Source: Deltaproteobacteria bacterium CG_4_9_14_3_um_filter_63_12
GTDB taxonomy: Bacteria; Myxococcota_A; Bradymonadia; UBA4248; UM-FILTER-63-12
DNA length: 33,947 nucleotides
Direction: 5' to 3'
Assembly: GCA_002789955.1 (NCBI GenBank)
Contig: PFUG01000587.1
Span: forward strand, 1-33,947
The translations under genes and the position numbers were made by a program. Below the pieces are notes generated by a model that was not told the origin of the DNA, did no database searches, and saw nothing but the letters and a program-made list of their open reading frames with translations. Below are positions 18,604 to 26,866 of the stretch, piece by piece. The first letter of the stretch is position 1. The number at the start of each line of letters is the position of its first letter.

Positions 18604-18786
18604 GGCCTGTCACCCCGGTCAATATGACCGATAAGGAACAAGCGCTGGACACACCCCGAGAGGGAAAGACTCCCGACACGCCATGTGCGGGAGTCCATAC
18701 CGCAAACAAGCGGCGCCACCATTGCTGGAGGCGCCGCGGATGAATGAGAACTCGACCGCTAGGATTTGTACGACCCTAGCCAGCAA
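18604..18786 (-). promoter_or_regulatory. Hairpin-rich rpsG-fusA spacer
   Basis: 183 bp without a gene. On the minus strand there are three strong inverted repeats in series: GCGGCGCC/GGCGCCGC (18710-18737, with an inner CCA/TGG pair), GACTCCCG/CGGGAGTC (18668-18695, with an inner CAC/GTG pair, followed by TTTCCCTCTC) and CGGTCA-TAT-TGACCG (18616-18630) just before the fusA ribosome binding site. The middle one resembles a weak intrinsic terminator or attenuator. The last could mask or present the fusA start. Functions are inferred from structure only. Confidence 0.5.
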
Positions 18787-19266
18787 CTACCACCGGTAGT
18801 GCGCAAAGGCCTTGTTCGCCTCTGCCATTCGGTGGGTATCCTCTTTCTTTTTCACCGTCGTTCCACGGTTGTGATACGCATCGATCAACTCGTGCGCCAA
18901 CCGCTCAACCATGGTCTTCTCCGGGCGACGCCTGGAGTGCATAACCAGCCACCGCAACGCCAGCGCTGTGCGCCGCTCTGTGCGGATCTCAACCGGAACC
19001 TGGTAGGTCGAACCGCCAACGCGGCGGCTCTTCACTTCGACCGCCGGACGCGCGTTGTCGACGGCCTTCTTGAACACCGTCACAGGATCGTCCTCACCAC
19101 CCTGCGTTTGCAGCGCGATGACATCCAAAGCACCGTAGAGGATCCCCTCGGCGGTGCTTCTTTTCCCATCGAGCATCAGACAACTAATGCACTTGGTGAC
19201 TAGGCGATCGTGAAACTTGGGATCCGGAAGGACCTTGCGCTTTGGAACTTCTCTTCTTCTTGGCAT
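18787..19266 (-). CDS. rpsG: 30S ribosomal protein S7
   Basis: 159-residue S7, the assembly initiator of the 16S 3' domain and, in E. coli, the regulator of the str operon. [62 protein letters not shown] (in part) and [10 protein letters not shown] are conserved. The C-terminus [14 protein letters not shown] is the normal ending. It follows rpsL by 39 bp. Confidence 0.98.
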   Translation of the reverse strand: MPRRREVPKRKVLPDPKFHDRLVTKCISCLMLDGKRSTAEGILYGALDVIALQTQGGEDDPVTVFKKAVDNARPAVEVKSRRVGGSTYQVPVEIRTERRTALALRWLVMHSRRRPEKTMVERLAHELIDAYHNRGTTVKKKEDTHRMAEANKAFAHYRW

Positions 19267-19305
19267 CGCTGCCCTCTCCGTCGACCCTCATGGGCCAAAA
19301 AAAGC

Positions 19306-19680
19306 TTAGGATTTCGGCCGCTTGGCGCCGTACTTCGATCGACCCTGACGACGAGCCGTCACTCCCACCGCGTCCAACGTTCCACGCACAACGTGATAAC
19401 GCACACCGGGCAGGTCCTTCACACGGCCACCGCGGATCAAAACGACAGAGTGCTCTTGAAGGTTGTGACCCTCACCAGGGATGTAGCTCGTCACCTCCAT
19501 CCCATTGGTTAGGCGAACACGAGCCACCTTCCGAAGCGCCGAGTTGGGCTTCTTGGGAGTGGTCGTCCCTACACGCACACAGACGCCGCGCTTCTGCGGG
19601 CACGATCTGAGCGCTGGTGAATCGGTCTTCTTGCGCTTGCGCGAACGACCGTAGCGTACGAGCTGATTGATGGTCGGCAT
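19306..19680 (-). CDS. rpsL: 30S ribosomal protein S12
   Basis: 124-residue S12 of the decoding centre, first gene of the array. The start at 19680 gives [20 protein letters not shown]. The upstream frame to 19761 lacks support, and AGAGGTC provides the ribosome binding site. [21 protein letters not shown] and [17 protein letters not shown] carry the lysines whose change gives streptomycin resistance elsewhere. Both are wild-type here. A leader of about 108 nt separates the start from the predicted transcription start. No rpoB/rpoC lies upstream. The neighbouring gene is a divergent hydrolase. Confidence 0.97.
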   Translation of the reverse strand: MPTINQLVRYGRSRKRKKTDSPALRSCPQKRGVCVRVGTTTPKKPNSALRKVARVRLTNGMEVTSYIPGEGHNLQEHSVVLIRGGRVKDLPGVRYHVVRGTLDAVGVTARRQGRSKYGAKRPKS

Positions 19681-19794
19681 TCGAGTTGACCTCTTCTCGC
19701 GACTCTGCGGATCTACTTTCCGCTTAAATACCAGTAAATTGTTGCAGTCTACTTCAGGCAATTCCGCGCCAAAGCGAACCGCCAGAACCCCGGA

Positions 19795-19822
19795 AGTATA
19801 GAGATACGGATCAAACTGTCAA
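19795..19822 (-). promoter_or_regulatory. Sigma-70 promoter for the ribosomal-protein array
   Basis: On the minus strand, TTGACA (19822-19817, perfect -35) is followed by a 16-bp spacer and TATACT (19800-19795, one mismatch to the -10 consensus). Transcription would start near 19788, leaving an untranslated leader of about 108 nt before rpsL. It is the only clear promoter I found for the 17-kb array, which is sensible for a highly expressed transcript. Confidence 0.85.
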
Positions 19823-20001
19823 GCACGAAATGCTGGCTCGAGCATTCGGGCTGCGCGCTCTCACCCGTCCCCACCAAGAGCGGACCAATCCCAGCTTCCA
19901 ACAGAAGAACAAACTCTTGCGCGATGGACGCCGTCCAAGCACTCGCCAATCGGTGCTTCACCACTTACACTCCCCAATACCCTCCTCTGCGAGATGCGAC
20001 A

Positions 20002-20835
20002 ATGAAGGAATTTCAACTCGACGTCGGCAGCCACACCATCGCTGCTAGGGCCTTTGGGGACCCCGCCGGTGAACCGACCCTCGCGATCCACGGCTGGCTC
20101 GATAATCTCGGTTCCATGTCCGCGCTTGCAGCAAGGCTCCCAGAGCTCAACGTCGTGGCCGTCGATTTGGTCGGCCATGGCCGCTCATCCCACAGACCTC
20201 TCGGTGCGAGGCTACACTTCGTTGACTATGTGGCCGATATTGTTCAGATACTCAACCGCCTAGGCTGGGACCGTTGCACCTACCTCGGTCATTCGATGGG
20301 TGCTGGAGTTGGCACGCTGCTCGCCGGGAGCTTTCCGCACAGAGTCCGAAGCCTCGTGCTTTTCGAAGGGCTCGGCCCTACGACAACTTCCGCCGAGGGA
20401 GCCCCCAAGCGGCTAGCAGACTCGTTGAAGGCCGAGACCTTCAGGGTCCCAAGAGTGTATCCCGACAAACAGGAGGCTTTCGCAAAGTTCAGAGACTCGC
20501 GGTCCTGGCTGAGCGATGAGCCATTAGAACGGCTCTTTGAGAGAGCTCTGCGAGAAGTCGATGGTGGGTGGGTCTTCGCCCACGACCCGCGATTGAGACT
20601 CCCCTCGATTCTACAAATGACCGAGTCCATGGTCCTTGGCTTCCTCAATGCAATCGCCTGCCCGACTCTAGTCGTCAGTGCGACTCGAGGATGGCCCCAC
20701 GACGCCGAACAGATGTCCCATCGACTCCAGGCGATCAAGAACCACACTCATCTGATCGTTGAGGGGAACCATCACCTCCATATGGAGGTCTCGGATGCCT
20801 TGCTCCTCCCGCTGCGCGGATTCTTGGGACTCTAG
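20002..20835 (+). CDS. Alpha/beta-fold hydrolase
   Basis: 277-residue alpha/beta hydrolase, probably cytosolic, substrate unknown. The oxyanion-hole strand has AIHGWLDNLGS (28-38). GHGRSSH follows the next strand. The nucleophile elbow is GHSMGAG with Ser98, and the catalytic His lies in EGNHHLHME (around residue 257-258). The HGWLDN form of the first motif resembles the MEST/serine-hydrolase-like group. The ATG at 20002 (MKEFQLDVG) is taken as start because homology begins there. The frame is open to 19924. It is divergent from rpsL and converges on the next gene, sharing its stop region. Confidence 0.88.
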   Translation: MKEFQLDVGSHTIAARAFGDPAGEPTLAIHGWLDNLGSMSALAARLPELNVVAVDLVGHGRSSHRPLGARLHFVDYVADIVQILNRLGWDRCTYLGHSMGAGVGTLLAGSFPHRVRSLVLFEGLGPTTTSAEGAPKRLADSLKAETFRVPRVYPDKQEAFAKFRDSRSWLSDEPLERLFERALREVDGGWVFAHDPRLRLPSILQMTESMVLGFLNAIACPTLVVSATRGWPHDAEQMSHRLQAIKNHTHLIVEGNHHLHMEVSDALLLPLRGFLGL

Positions 20836-21257
20836 AGACCGAAGTCTTTGTGGTCCTCTAACATGCAACGGCCCTGGACTACATCGATTCCCGCGTTGGA
20901 GAGCTGCTCGGCAACTTCGTCGTTCCTGATGCCCTTCTGGAACCAAACGACCTTTGGCCTTGGCTGCATGCTCAAAATCTCGCTCAGGTGACCAGGAAGG
21001 GCTTCGCTGCGTCGAAAGACGTCCACGACGTCAACTGGCCTTCCAATCATGGCGAGCGAGGTCGCGACGGACTTGCCGAAGAGGTCCTCTCCTTCAAACT
21101 GGGAGTTGACTGGGACCACCTCGTAACCGTTTTCGGCCAGGTACGCAGGAACGAAGTGCGACGGCCTCGTCGTGTCTTTGTGGGCGCCCAACACTGCGAC
21201 GACTTTGGCTTTGGAGAGTACTGATTTGATGGAGTCAATGTCTGTCAAAATGGCCAA
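20832..21257 (-). CDS. CoA-binding domain protein (YccU-like)
   Basis: 141-residue single-domain protein with the Rossmann-type CoA-binding fold: VVAVLGAHKDTTRPSHFVPAYL (in part), then NGYEVVPVNSQFEGEDLFGKSV, VDVVDVFRRSEALPGHL, PKVVWFQKGIRNDEVAEQLSNAGIDVV (in part) and RCMLEDH. These are the typical segments of the small YccU-like family, whose role is not established. The start is inferred as TTG at 21257, preceded by AGGAG six bases upstream. A longer frame reaching 21494 has no family resemblance in its extra part. Its TAG stop overlaps the stop of the convergent hydrolase within one CTAG. Confidence 0.85.
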   Translation of the reverse strand: MAILTDIDSIKSVLSKAKVVAVLGAHKDTTRPSHFVPAYLAENGYEVVPVNSQFEGEDLFGKSVATSLAMIGRPVDVVDVFRRSEALPGHLSEILSMQPRPKVVWFQKGIRNDEVAEQLSNAGIDVVQGRCMLEDHKDFGL

Positions 21258-21369
21258 TTTGTTCTCCTGTTTGCTCGGGTCACCAACGGCGCTGGACTTA
21301 TATGCCTCTGGCATGCAATATTGGACGCTCCGAGCCCAAAGACAACCCTCTAACCACCGAAGGTCCGTG

Positions 21370-21744
21370 TCACTCATCGGTCGCCGCCAACAGTCGCTTG
21401 ACCAACTCCGGCAATTTCGTGGTGAGCTCCGACTTAGAGAGGTAGGCATCCGCACCAGCAGCAATCCCCTGCTGCGCGTCTTGTGGTGCATCAAAAGCCG
21501 AAAGGATGACCACGCGGGTCTTTGCTGCTGCTGCGGACGCCCGAATCGCCCTCAACACAGCGAGTCCGTCCATGTCGGGCATGCTGCGGTCCAAGATGAG
21601 TAGGTCTGGCAGCTCTTCCTCCACCAACTGCACCGCGCTACGCCCATCGATGGCCTGTAACACCTCGTACTCCTTGAGCAAAGCTGCGAGGAGGAGGCGC
21701 AACATTCTGTCGTCGTCGGCGACGACGAGCTTGTGGTCTCTCAT
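21370..21744 (-). CDS. Stand-alone response-regulator receiver domain
   Basis: 124-residue CheY-like protein consisting only of a receiver domain. Acidic pocket D10-D12 (VVADDD), phospho-acceptor D52 (LILDRSMPDMDG), conserved Ser82 (VILSAF) and Lys104 (YLSKS) are all present, so it should be phosphorylatable by a histidine kinase. No output domain and no kinase gene are nearby, so the partner is unknown. A strong ribosome binding site (GGGGAGGAA) precedes the ATG. It is divergent from the thioredoxin-like gene. Confidence 0.92.
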   Translation of the reverse strand: MRDHKLVVADDDRMLRLLLAALLKEYEVLQAIDGRSAVQLVEEELPDLLILDRSMPDMDGLAVLRAIRASAAAAKTRVVILSAFDAPQDAQQGIAAGADAYLSKSELTTKLPELVKRLLAATDE

Positions 21745-21854
21745 GATGGATTCCTCCCCCCTGACCTGACCTTCCGCAATTGGTGATTACTCTGCGCCCG
21801 TAGTGCGCGTTCTTGTTTGGCCTCAAAGCGTCCGCAGCCGTTTGGAATTCCCCG

Positions 21855-22424
21855 ATGAAACCAGATCCGCTCAAGACCCCAAAGACGACTGTCCTTTCAC
21901 GGCCGTTGGCTCTTTGGAGAAAGCTACGTTCTCACTGGTGGGGGCGGCTAGGGACCGAAACCCTGGTGGTGCTCGTCGTCCTCTGGGGAGTGACCCTTTG
22001 GCAGTCGAGGAACTTGGTGTCGGCTGGAGCCCTGGCGCCGGACTTCGAGTTGCGGACGCTCGACGGCACGGTCGACAGCCTCTCGAACCACCGAGGTGAG
22101 AAGGTCGTTCTGGTGTTTTGGGCGCCTTGGTGCACGGTGTGCGGATTGGAGACTGGGAATCTCTCGAACCTGAACGAGGACCCGGACATTACCGTGCTCT
22201 CAGTCGTCTTGAGCTTCGAGGACCCCGACAGCATAAACACTTTCGTTGAGAAGAACGAGGTGCGATACGCTGTACTCATCGGCACCTCCAAGATCAGTGA
22301 ACTGTACAATGTCGGCGCCTTTCCGACCCTCTACCTCATCGACGAAGAGGGACGAATCCAAAGCTCCCTCGTCGGCTACACCACAGAGTACGGCATACGA
22401 GCGCGCATCGGCGAATGGTGGTGA
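21855..22424 (+). CDS. Membrane-anchored thioredoxin-like protein (TlpA/ResA type)
   Basis: 189-residue protein with a single N-terminal membrane segment (about 35-50, TLVVLVVLWGVTLW) and an exported thioredoxin-fold domain. APDFELRTLDG opens the fold, FWAPWCTVCGLE carries the redox pair C93-x-x-C96, and the cis-proline is in GAFPTLYLID (P157). This is the TlpA/ResA/DsbE architecture, which reduces disulfides in the periplasm, often for cytochrome c maturation. No cytochrome genes adjoin it. The ATG at 21855 is preferred over one 14 codons upstream, since the extra residues look non-conserved. Confidence 0.88.
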   Translation: MKPDPLKTPKTTVLSRPLALWRKLRSHWWGRLGTETLVVLVVLWGVTLWQSRNLVSAGALAPDFELRTLDGTVDSLSNHRGEKVVLVFWAPWCTVCGLETGNLSNLNEDPDITVLSVVLSFEDPDSINTFVEKNEVRYAVLIGTSKISELYNVGAFPTLYLIDEEGRIQSSLVGYTTEYGIRARIGEWW

Positions 22425-22477
22425 GTTGCTCATCCCGTCTGATTTCGAGACAGCTCGAGCCCTCAACGCGCAAAACG

Positions 22478-22509
22478 AAAAAAGGACAGGGCACCCCGCG
22501 GAGTGCCCT
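22478..22509. terminator. Bidirectional rho-independent terminator
   Basis: AGGGCAC (22488-22494) and GTGCCCT (22503-22509) form a GC-rich stem with a partly self-pairing CCGCGG loop. On the minus strand it is followed by six T (complement of 22478-22483), and on the plus strand by TTCCCTTTTCC. It lies between the convergent thioredoxin-like gene and pntB and can serve both. Confidence 0.85.
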
Positions 22510-22533
22510 TTCCCTTTTCCCGATTCGGGCCGT

Positions 22534-23934
22534 TCAGCCCTGCAGGCCGGTCAAGATCTTCGTCACGTTGTCTTTGGCATCGCCAAACAGCATTCGGGTG
22601 TTTGGTTTGAAGAAGAGTGGGTTCTCGATGCCTGCGTAACCAGAGGCCATCGACCGCTTCATCACGATGACGATCTTGGCTTTCCAGACCTCGATGACAG
22701 GCATGCCAGCGATTGGGCTGTTGGGGTCCTCGAGCGCATCGGGGTTCACGATGTCGTTGGCGCCGATGACCAAAACGACATCGGTGCGGGGCATATCTTC
22801 ATTGATCTCGTCCATCTCCAAGACGATGTCATAGGGGACACTCGCTTCGGCGAGGAGCACATTCATGTGGCCAGGCAACCGACCGGCGACTGGGTGGATT
22901 GCGAACCGGACTTTGACCTTCTTCTTCTTCAGAAAGCGAGTCACGTCGTACACTGCATGCTGAGCTTGTGCGACGGCCATTCCGTAGCCAGGGACGATGA
23001 CGACCTCGCGAGCGTTGACGAGGAGGTCGACGACCTCGGACACTTCGACGGGCGTGACGTCTCCTTCGATGACGCGAGTGGAGGCCCCCGTCGAACCGCC
23101 GTCGGTTCCAAAACCCCCTGCAATGACGTTGATGAAAGAGCGGTTCATGGCCTTGCACATGATGTAGCTCAGGATCGCCCCGGAGCTGCCCACTAGAGCT
23201 CCGGTGACAATCAAGAGGTCATTGGAGAGCATGAATCCGGCAGCCGCAGCGGCCCAACCAGAGTAGCTGTTGAGCATGGAGACGACGACGGGCATATCCG
23301 CACCGCCGATGGCCATGACCATGTGGACTCCAATCAAGAGGGCGATGCCGGTCATGATGAGGAGCGCGACCAGTGGATCGAGCGTCCCGTGCCCGGCGAG
23401 GTAGAAGTACCCCATGACCACGCTGGCGACGATCAGTGCGAGATTGAGCCAATGACGGCCAGGCAACATGAGCGGCTTGCCACTGATGCTTCCTCTCAGC
23501 TTCAAAAACGCGCAGACCGAACCCGAGAAGGTGATGGCTCCAATCCAGATGCCGACAAAAACCTCGACGTGGTGAATGGTCGCTTCGGTCCCTGGGAAAA
23601 TGATGGTCGGATGGATATGGTTGGCGATACCGGAGAGGACAGCGGCGAGGCCAACGAAGCTGTGTAGAACGGCGACCAGCTCGGGCATCGCGGTCATCGC
23701 GACCCGCGCAGCGAGGACCGCGCCAATGATGGCTCCCACCGCGATCGCTGCTGCGAGCAGGCCGTAACCATGGACGTCCTTAGACATCAGAGTCGCACCG
23801 AGCGCGATGAGCATCCCGATGATTCCGAGCGCGTTTCCTCTTCTTGAGGTTTCTTGGTTCGCTAGCCCCCCGAGGCTGAGGATGAAGAGGACGCTCGCCG
23901 CGATGTACGCGACAGTCAACATCTCATTGGACAT
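22534..23934 (-). CDS. pntB: NAD(P) transhydrogenase subunit beta
   Basis: 466-residue beta subunit of the proton-translocating transhydrogenase in the inner membrane, which makes NADPH from NADH using the proton gradient. The N-terminal two-thirds is a block of hydrophobic helices. The C-terminal NADP(H)-binding domain III begins near [14 protein letters not shown] and contains the fingerprint [37 protein letters not shown] (in part), and [17 protein letters not shown]. Length equals that of E. coli PntB (about 460). GGAG precedes the ATG. It follows pntA by 99 bp in the usual order. Confidence 0.97.
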   Translation of the reverse strand: MSNEMLTVAYIAASVLFILSLGGLANQETSRRGNALGIIGMLIALGATLMSKDVHGYGLLAAAIAVGAIIGAVLAARVAMTAMPELVAVLHSFVGLAAVLSGIANHIHPTIIFPGTEATIHHVEVFVGIWIGAITFSGSVCAFLKLRGSISGKPLMLPGRHWLNLALIVASVVMGYFYLAGHGTLDPLVALLIMTGIALLIGVHMVMAIGGADMPVVVSMLNSYSGWAAAAAGFMLSNDLLIVTGALVGSSGAILSYIMCKAMNRSFINVIAGGFGTDGGSTGASTRVIEGDVTPVEVSEVVDLLVNAREVVIVPGYGMAVAQAQHAVYDVTRFLKKKKVKVRFAIHPVAGRLPGHMNVLLAEASVPYDIVLEMDEINEDMPRTDVVLVIGANDIVNPDALEDPNSPIAGMPVIEVWKAKIVIVMKRSMASGYAGIENPLFFKPNTRMLFGDAKDNVTKILTGLQG

Positions 23935-24033
23935 TCTGAACTCCTACTTAATCAAAAAGCGTAGGGATCTGCTCTCCCGGGAGCCCTCTGCAGCTTCGAC
24001 CGGGTTTGTTCGGGCCCACGACGCCTCAGGGAT

Positions 24034-25629
24034 TTATCGATGGAACATCTTGAGCATTCTCTGGGTGACCAAGAAGCCACCTGAGATGTTGATGGTCGCG
24101 ACCAGCACGGCAATGGCTCCAAGAATCGAAGTCGCAGCGGTAGCGGTGTCAGTCACTTGCAAGAGCCCAGCGACGATAATGATGCCGCTGATGGCGTTGG
24201 TGACGCTCATCAATGGGGTGTGCAGGGCAGCGGTGACGTTCCAGATGATCTGGTAGCCGACGAAGATAGCGAGTACGAAGACCGTGAGGTGCATCAGGAA
24301 CGTTTGGGGCGCTCCATAGCCGATGAGCAACAACAGGGTGCCGCCAAGCGCCAGGGTCATGTTGTTCTTCGTGAAATCCCGTTGCGGCTCCTTCTTCGCG
24401 CGGGTTCCCCAACCGTCATCCTCTTCCTCTTCTTCGACCGATGCTGGTTTCGCCTCGACTTTTGGCTTCTCCACAGCCTTTGGTGCCCCCTTGGGCTCGA
24501 CTTTGGGAGGAGGCCAGATCAACTCCCCTTCATGGATGATCAGGGAGCCGCGAACGACCTCGTTCTCCAAATCGAACTTGAAGCCCTCGGCTTTGCCGAG
24601 CTCGTCGAGCATGTGGCAGAGGTTGGTGCCGTAAGCTTGGCTGGCCTGCAGGGCCATGCGACCAGGGAGGTCCGTATAGCCGATGACCTTGACGCCATCG
24701 TAATCTTTGATTTCGTCTGCGACGGTGAGTTCGCAGTTGCCGCCGCGCTCGGCGGCGAGGTCGACGATGACGGAGCCGGGCTTCATCATTCGGGCGCATT
24801 TCTCGGTGATGAGAATCGGCGCTTTCTTACCGGGGATGAGCGCGGTGGTGACGATGATGTCGACGTCTCGGGCTTGTGCCTCGAAGAGGGCCATCTCCGC
24901 CGCAATGAACTCTGGGCTCATCAGCTTGGCGTAGCCGCCTTCGCCGCTGCCATCTTCCTCGTAGGCGACCTCGAGGAATTCGGCTCCCATGCTCTCGACC
25001 TGCTCTTTCACTTCAGGCCGCGTGTCGAAGGCGCGCACAATGGCGCCGAGCCCCTTCGCCGCTCCAATGGCGGCGAGGCCTGCTACGCCGGCGCCAATGA
25101 TCATGACCTTTGCCGGTGGCATCTTCCCAGCCGCGGTGATTTGCCCCGTGAAGAAACGCCCAAACTGGTTCGCCGCCTCGATGATGGCGCGGTATCCGGC
25201 CATGTTCGCCATCGAGCTCAACGCGTCGAGCTTCTGAGCACGGGAAATTCGAGGCACCGCATCCATGGCGATGACGTTCACCGGACGGCCCTTCAGCTTC
25301 TCGATCAGCTCTTTGTTCTCGGCTGGCCAGAAGAAGCTGATCAGGGTGCTCCCATCCTTCAGGAGTTCGGTCTCGTGCTTCTTGAGCTCTGGGTGGTCCA
25401 TGGGCGGTCGGACTTTGATCACGATGTCCGACTCATCCCAAAGTTCTTTGGCGGAGCGAAGCGTCGCTCCTGCCTCGACGTATGCCGTGTCTGCACACAT
25501 GGCCAAAGCGCCCGCGCCTTTTTCGACGAGCACTTCAAAGCCCAATTTTCTCAGACGCTGAACGGTGTCTGTATTGCCCGCGACCCGGCGTTCACCAGGG
25601 AAGACCTCTCTCGCAATGCCAACTTTCAT
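24034..25629 (-). CDS. pntA: NAD(P) transhydrogenase subunit alpha (fused PntAA-PntAB)
   Basis: 531-residue alpha subunit. Domain I binds NAD(H): [30 protein letters not shown], and the dinucleotide fold [22 protein letters not shown], with [20 protein letters not shown] (in part). A charged Pro/Lys/Glu linker ([21 protein letters not shown]) joins it to the C-terminal membrane domain of three to four helices ([16 protein letters not shown] onward). Many bacteria split this into PntAA and PntAB. Here they are one chain, as in E. coli. The start at 25629 follows a GGATGG eight bases upstream. The frame is open to 25791 without homology. Confidence 0.96.
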   Translation of the reverse strand: MKVGIAREVFPGERRVAGNTDTVQRLRKLGFEVLVEKGAGALAMCADTAYVEAGATLRSAKELWDESDIVIKVRPPMDHPELKKHETELLKDGSTLISFFWPAENKELIEKLKGRPVNVIAMDAVPRISRAQKLDALSSMANMAGYRAIIEAANQFGRFFTGQITAAGKMPPAKVMIIGAGVAGLAAIGAAKGLGAIVRAFDTRPEVKEQVESMGAEFLEVAYEEDGSGEGGYAKLMSPEFIAAEMALFEAQARDVDIIVTTALIPGKKAPILITEKCARMMKPGSVIVDLAAERGGNCELTVADEIKDYDGVKVIGYTDLPGRMALQASQAYGTNLCHMLDELGKAEGFKFDLENEVVRGSLIIHEGELIWPPPKVEPKGAPKAVEKPKVEAKPASVEEEEEDDGWGTRAKKEPQRDFTKNNMTLALGGTLLLLIGYGAPQTFLMHLTVFVLAIFVGYQIIWNVTAALHTPLMSVTNAISGIIIVAGLLQVTDTATAATSILGAIAVLVATINISGGFLVTQRMLKMFHR

Positions 25630-25829
25630 ATCACATGCCATCCAGTTGGAGTTTCTGCACCCGCTCGACGTGGCCCGCACTATCACAAAACTTCGAAAGC
25701 GCAACCCCGTAGCGAACTGGAAATGTACAGACAGACCGGAAACCCGCATATCGACGGGGTGTTCCACCTCGATCGGCAGGCTGGCTCCCAATCGGACATG
25801 GCGTTGACTTACGGCGTCGGTCTGGTTGC

Positions 25830-26438
25830 GTGAGGTTCTCGCACGCTTCTGCTAGGAGGACGCCCAAGGTTTCGAAGGGGTTGTTGGGTGCATGGTCGGC
25901 TGCATTTGGGAGGGTACTGTTGATCTGGGTCATTGCCGCTCTGAGTATTTTGCTCGGTCCGCTCGTCTTCGCATTCTTGACAGGAATGATGATGGCTCGG
26001 TCTCGGCAAACCACTCGCTCGATTTGGCTCAAGGCGTCGCGCAAGAGCGTCTGGGGCGTGCTCACGAATTTTGCCTCGCAGGCCGACTGGAGACGTGAGA
26101 TCAAGCACATCGAACGCGTGGAGCGGGGGGGCGAGGTGCTGTGGCGAGAGCATCTTCACTTTGGGCCACCACTGACCTTGTTGGCCGTCGAGCTCGAGCG
26201 TTTTCACAAGCTCGAGCGCAAAATTGTCGACAGCAATCTTCCGTTTCAGGGGAGTTGGCTGTATGAGCTGAGCGATGAGAAGAGCGGGACGCGGGTTCGG
26301 GTCACCGAGTCCATTGAGGTATCGAATCCTGCCCTCCGATTCCTCAATCGGCTCAACGGGAGCCAGAGTAAGAGTCTCAAGTTGCTCTTGGAATCCATCG
26401 CGCGGCGTTTCAAGGACTCGCCGCGAATCGAGGTCTGA
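25830..26438 (+). CDS. SRPBCC/START-fold protein with N-terminal membrane anchor
   Basis: Up to 202 residues. One hydrophobic segment (about 28-56, [20 protein letters not shown]) is followed by a domain resembling the SRPBCC (polyketide cyclase/START-like) fold: [23 protein letters not shown] is the typical opening, then a strand-rich middle and the long C-terminal helix [22 protein letters not shown]. Such domains bind hydrophobic ligands. The ligand here is unknown. The start is GTG at 25830 by frame only, and an internal start nearer the membrane segment is possible. It is divergent from pntA. Confidence 0.7.
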   Translation: MRFSHASARRTPKVSKGLLGAWSAAFGRVLLIWVIAALSILLGPLVFAFLTGMMMARSRQTTRSIWLKASRKSVWGVLTNFASQADWRREIKHIERVERGGEVLWREHLHFGPPLTLLAVELERFHKLERKIVDSNLPFQGSWLYELSDEKSGTRVRVTESIEVSNPALRFLNRLNGSQSKSLKLLLESIARRFKDSPRIEV

Positions 26439-26614
26439 GGGAACGCGGTTGACCGGCACTTGGCGGGTGGCTCCATCTGGGGACCTCTGTTGAGCAAGAC
26501 CGCAAACGACATCACGCTCGAGCCATTTCGAATCCTGCAGCCACTCGCGGCGGCGTATGTGGGACGAGTTTGACACGCTACGCGCTGGCGACCCACTGGC
26601 TGCGAGAGGCGCCG

Positions 26615-26866
26615 ATGAACGACGATGACATCGCGAAGTCTGCTTGCCTCGCGGGCGACTGCGCCGTCGCTGAACACCAGTTCGAGCGCGCGCGGCTGGC
26701 CTTCCTCCTGGCGCGTGAGCAATGGTTCAAGTTGCGTAAGCTCGACTCGGTCGACGCCATCGATGAGACTCTCGCTCTCTGCCGAGCGACCCAAACCTCA
26801 GCGCTCGGCGACCCACTTCCCCACCATCAAGACCGACGACTTGGACTGGGCCATGAAACTCCTTAG
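26615..26866 (+). CDS. Small hypothetical protein
   Basis: 83 residues (MNDDDIAKSACLAGDCAVAE onward), with a helical, Ala/Arg-rich middle (FERARLAFLLAREQWFKLRKLDSVDAIDETL) that looks TPR-like or coiled-coil. GAGAGG seven bases upstream supports the ATG. The last 14 bp overlap the start of the lipoprotein gene, so the two may be coupled. I do not recognise the family. The 176 bp between it and the SRPBCC gene holds nothing I can identify. Confidence 0.5.
   Translation: MNDDDIAKSACLAGDCAVAEHQFERARLAFLLAREQWFKLRKLDSVDAIDETLALCRATQTSALGDPLPHHQDRRLGLGHETP

Noticed and set aside
22246..23196. 316-codon plus-strand open frame opposite pntB and the intervening terminator
   Set aside because: It crosses a rho-independent terminator and is antisense to conserved pntB domain III; no motifs.
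25630..25829. Promoter for pntA (TTGCGC with TAGTGC)
   Set aside because: Both boxes are poor matches and the spacing is not decisive, so it is not listed as a feature.
24157..25833. 558-codon plus-strand open frame opposite pntA
   Set aside because: It is a complete antisense shadow of pntA, whose identity is certain, and the translated sequence is His/Asp/Arg-rich with no recognisable domain, a common effect of GC-rich codon use.
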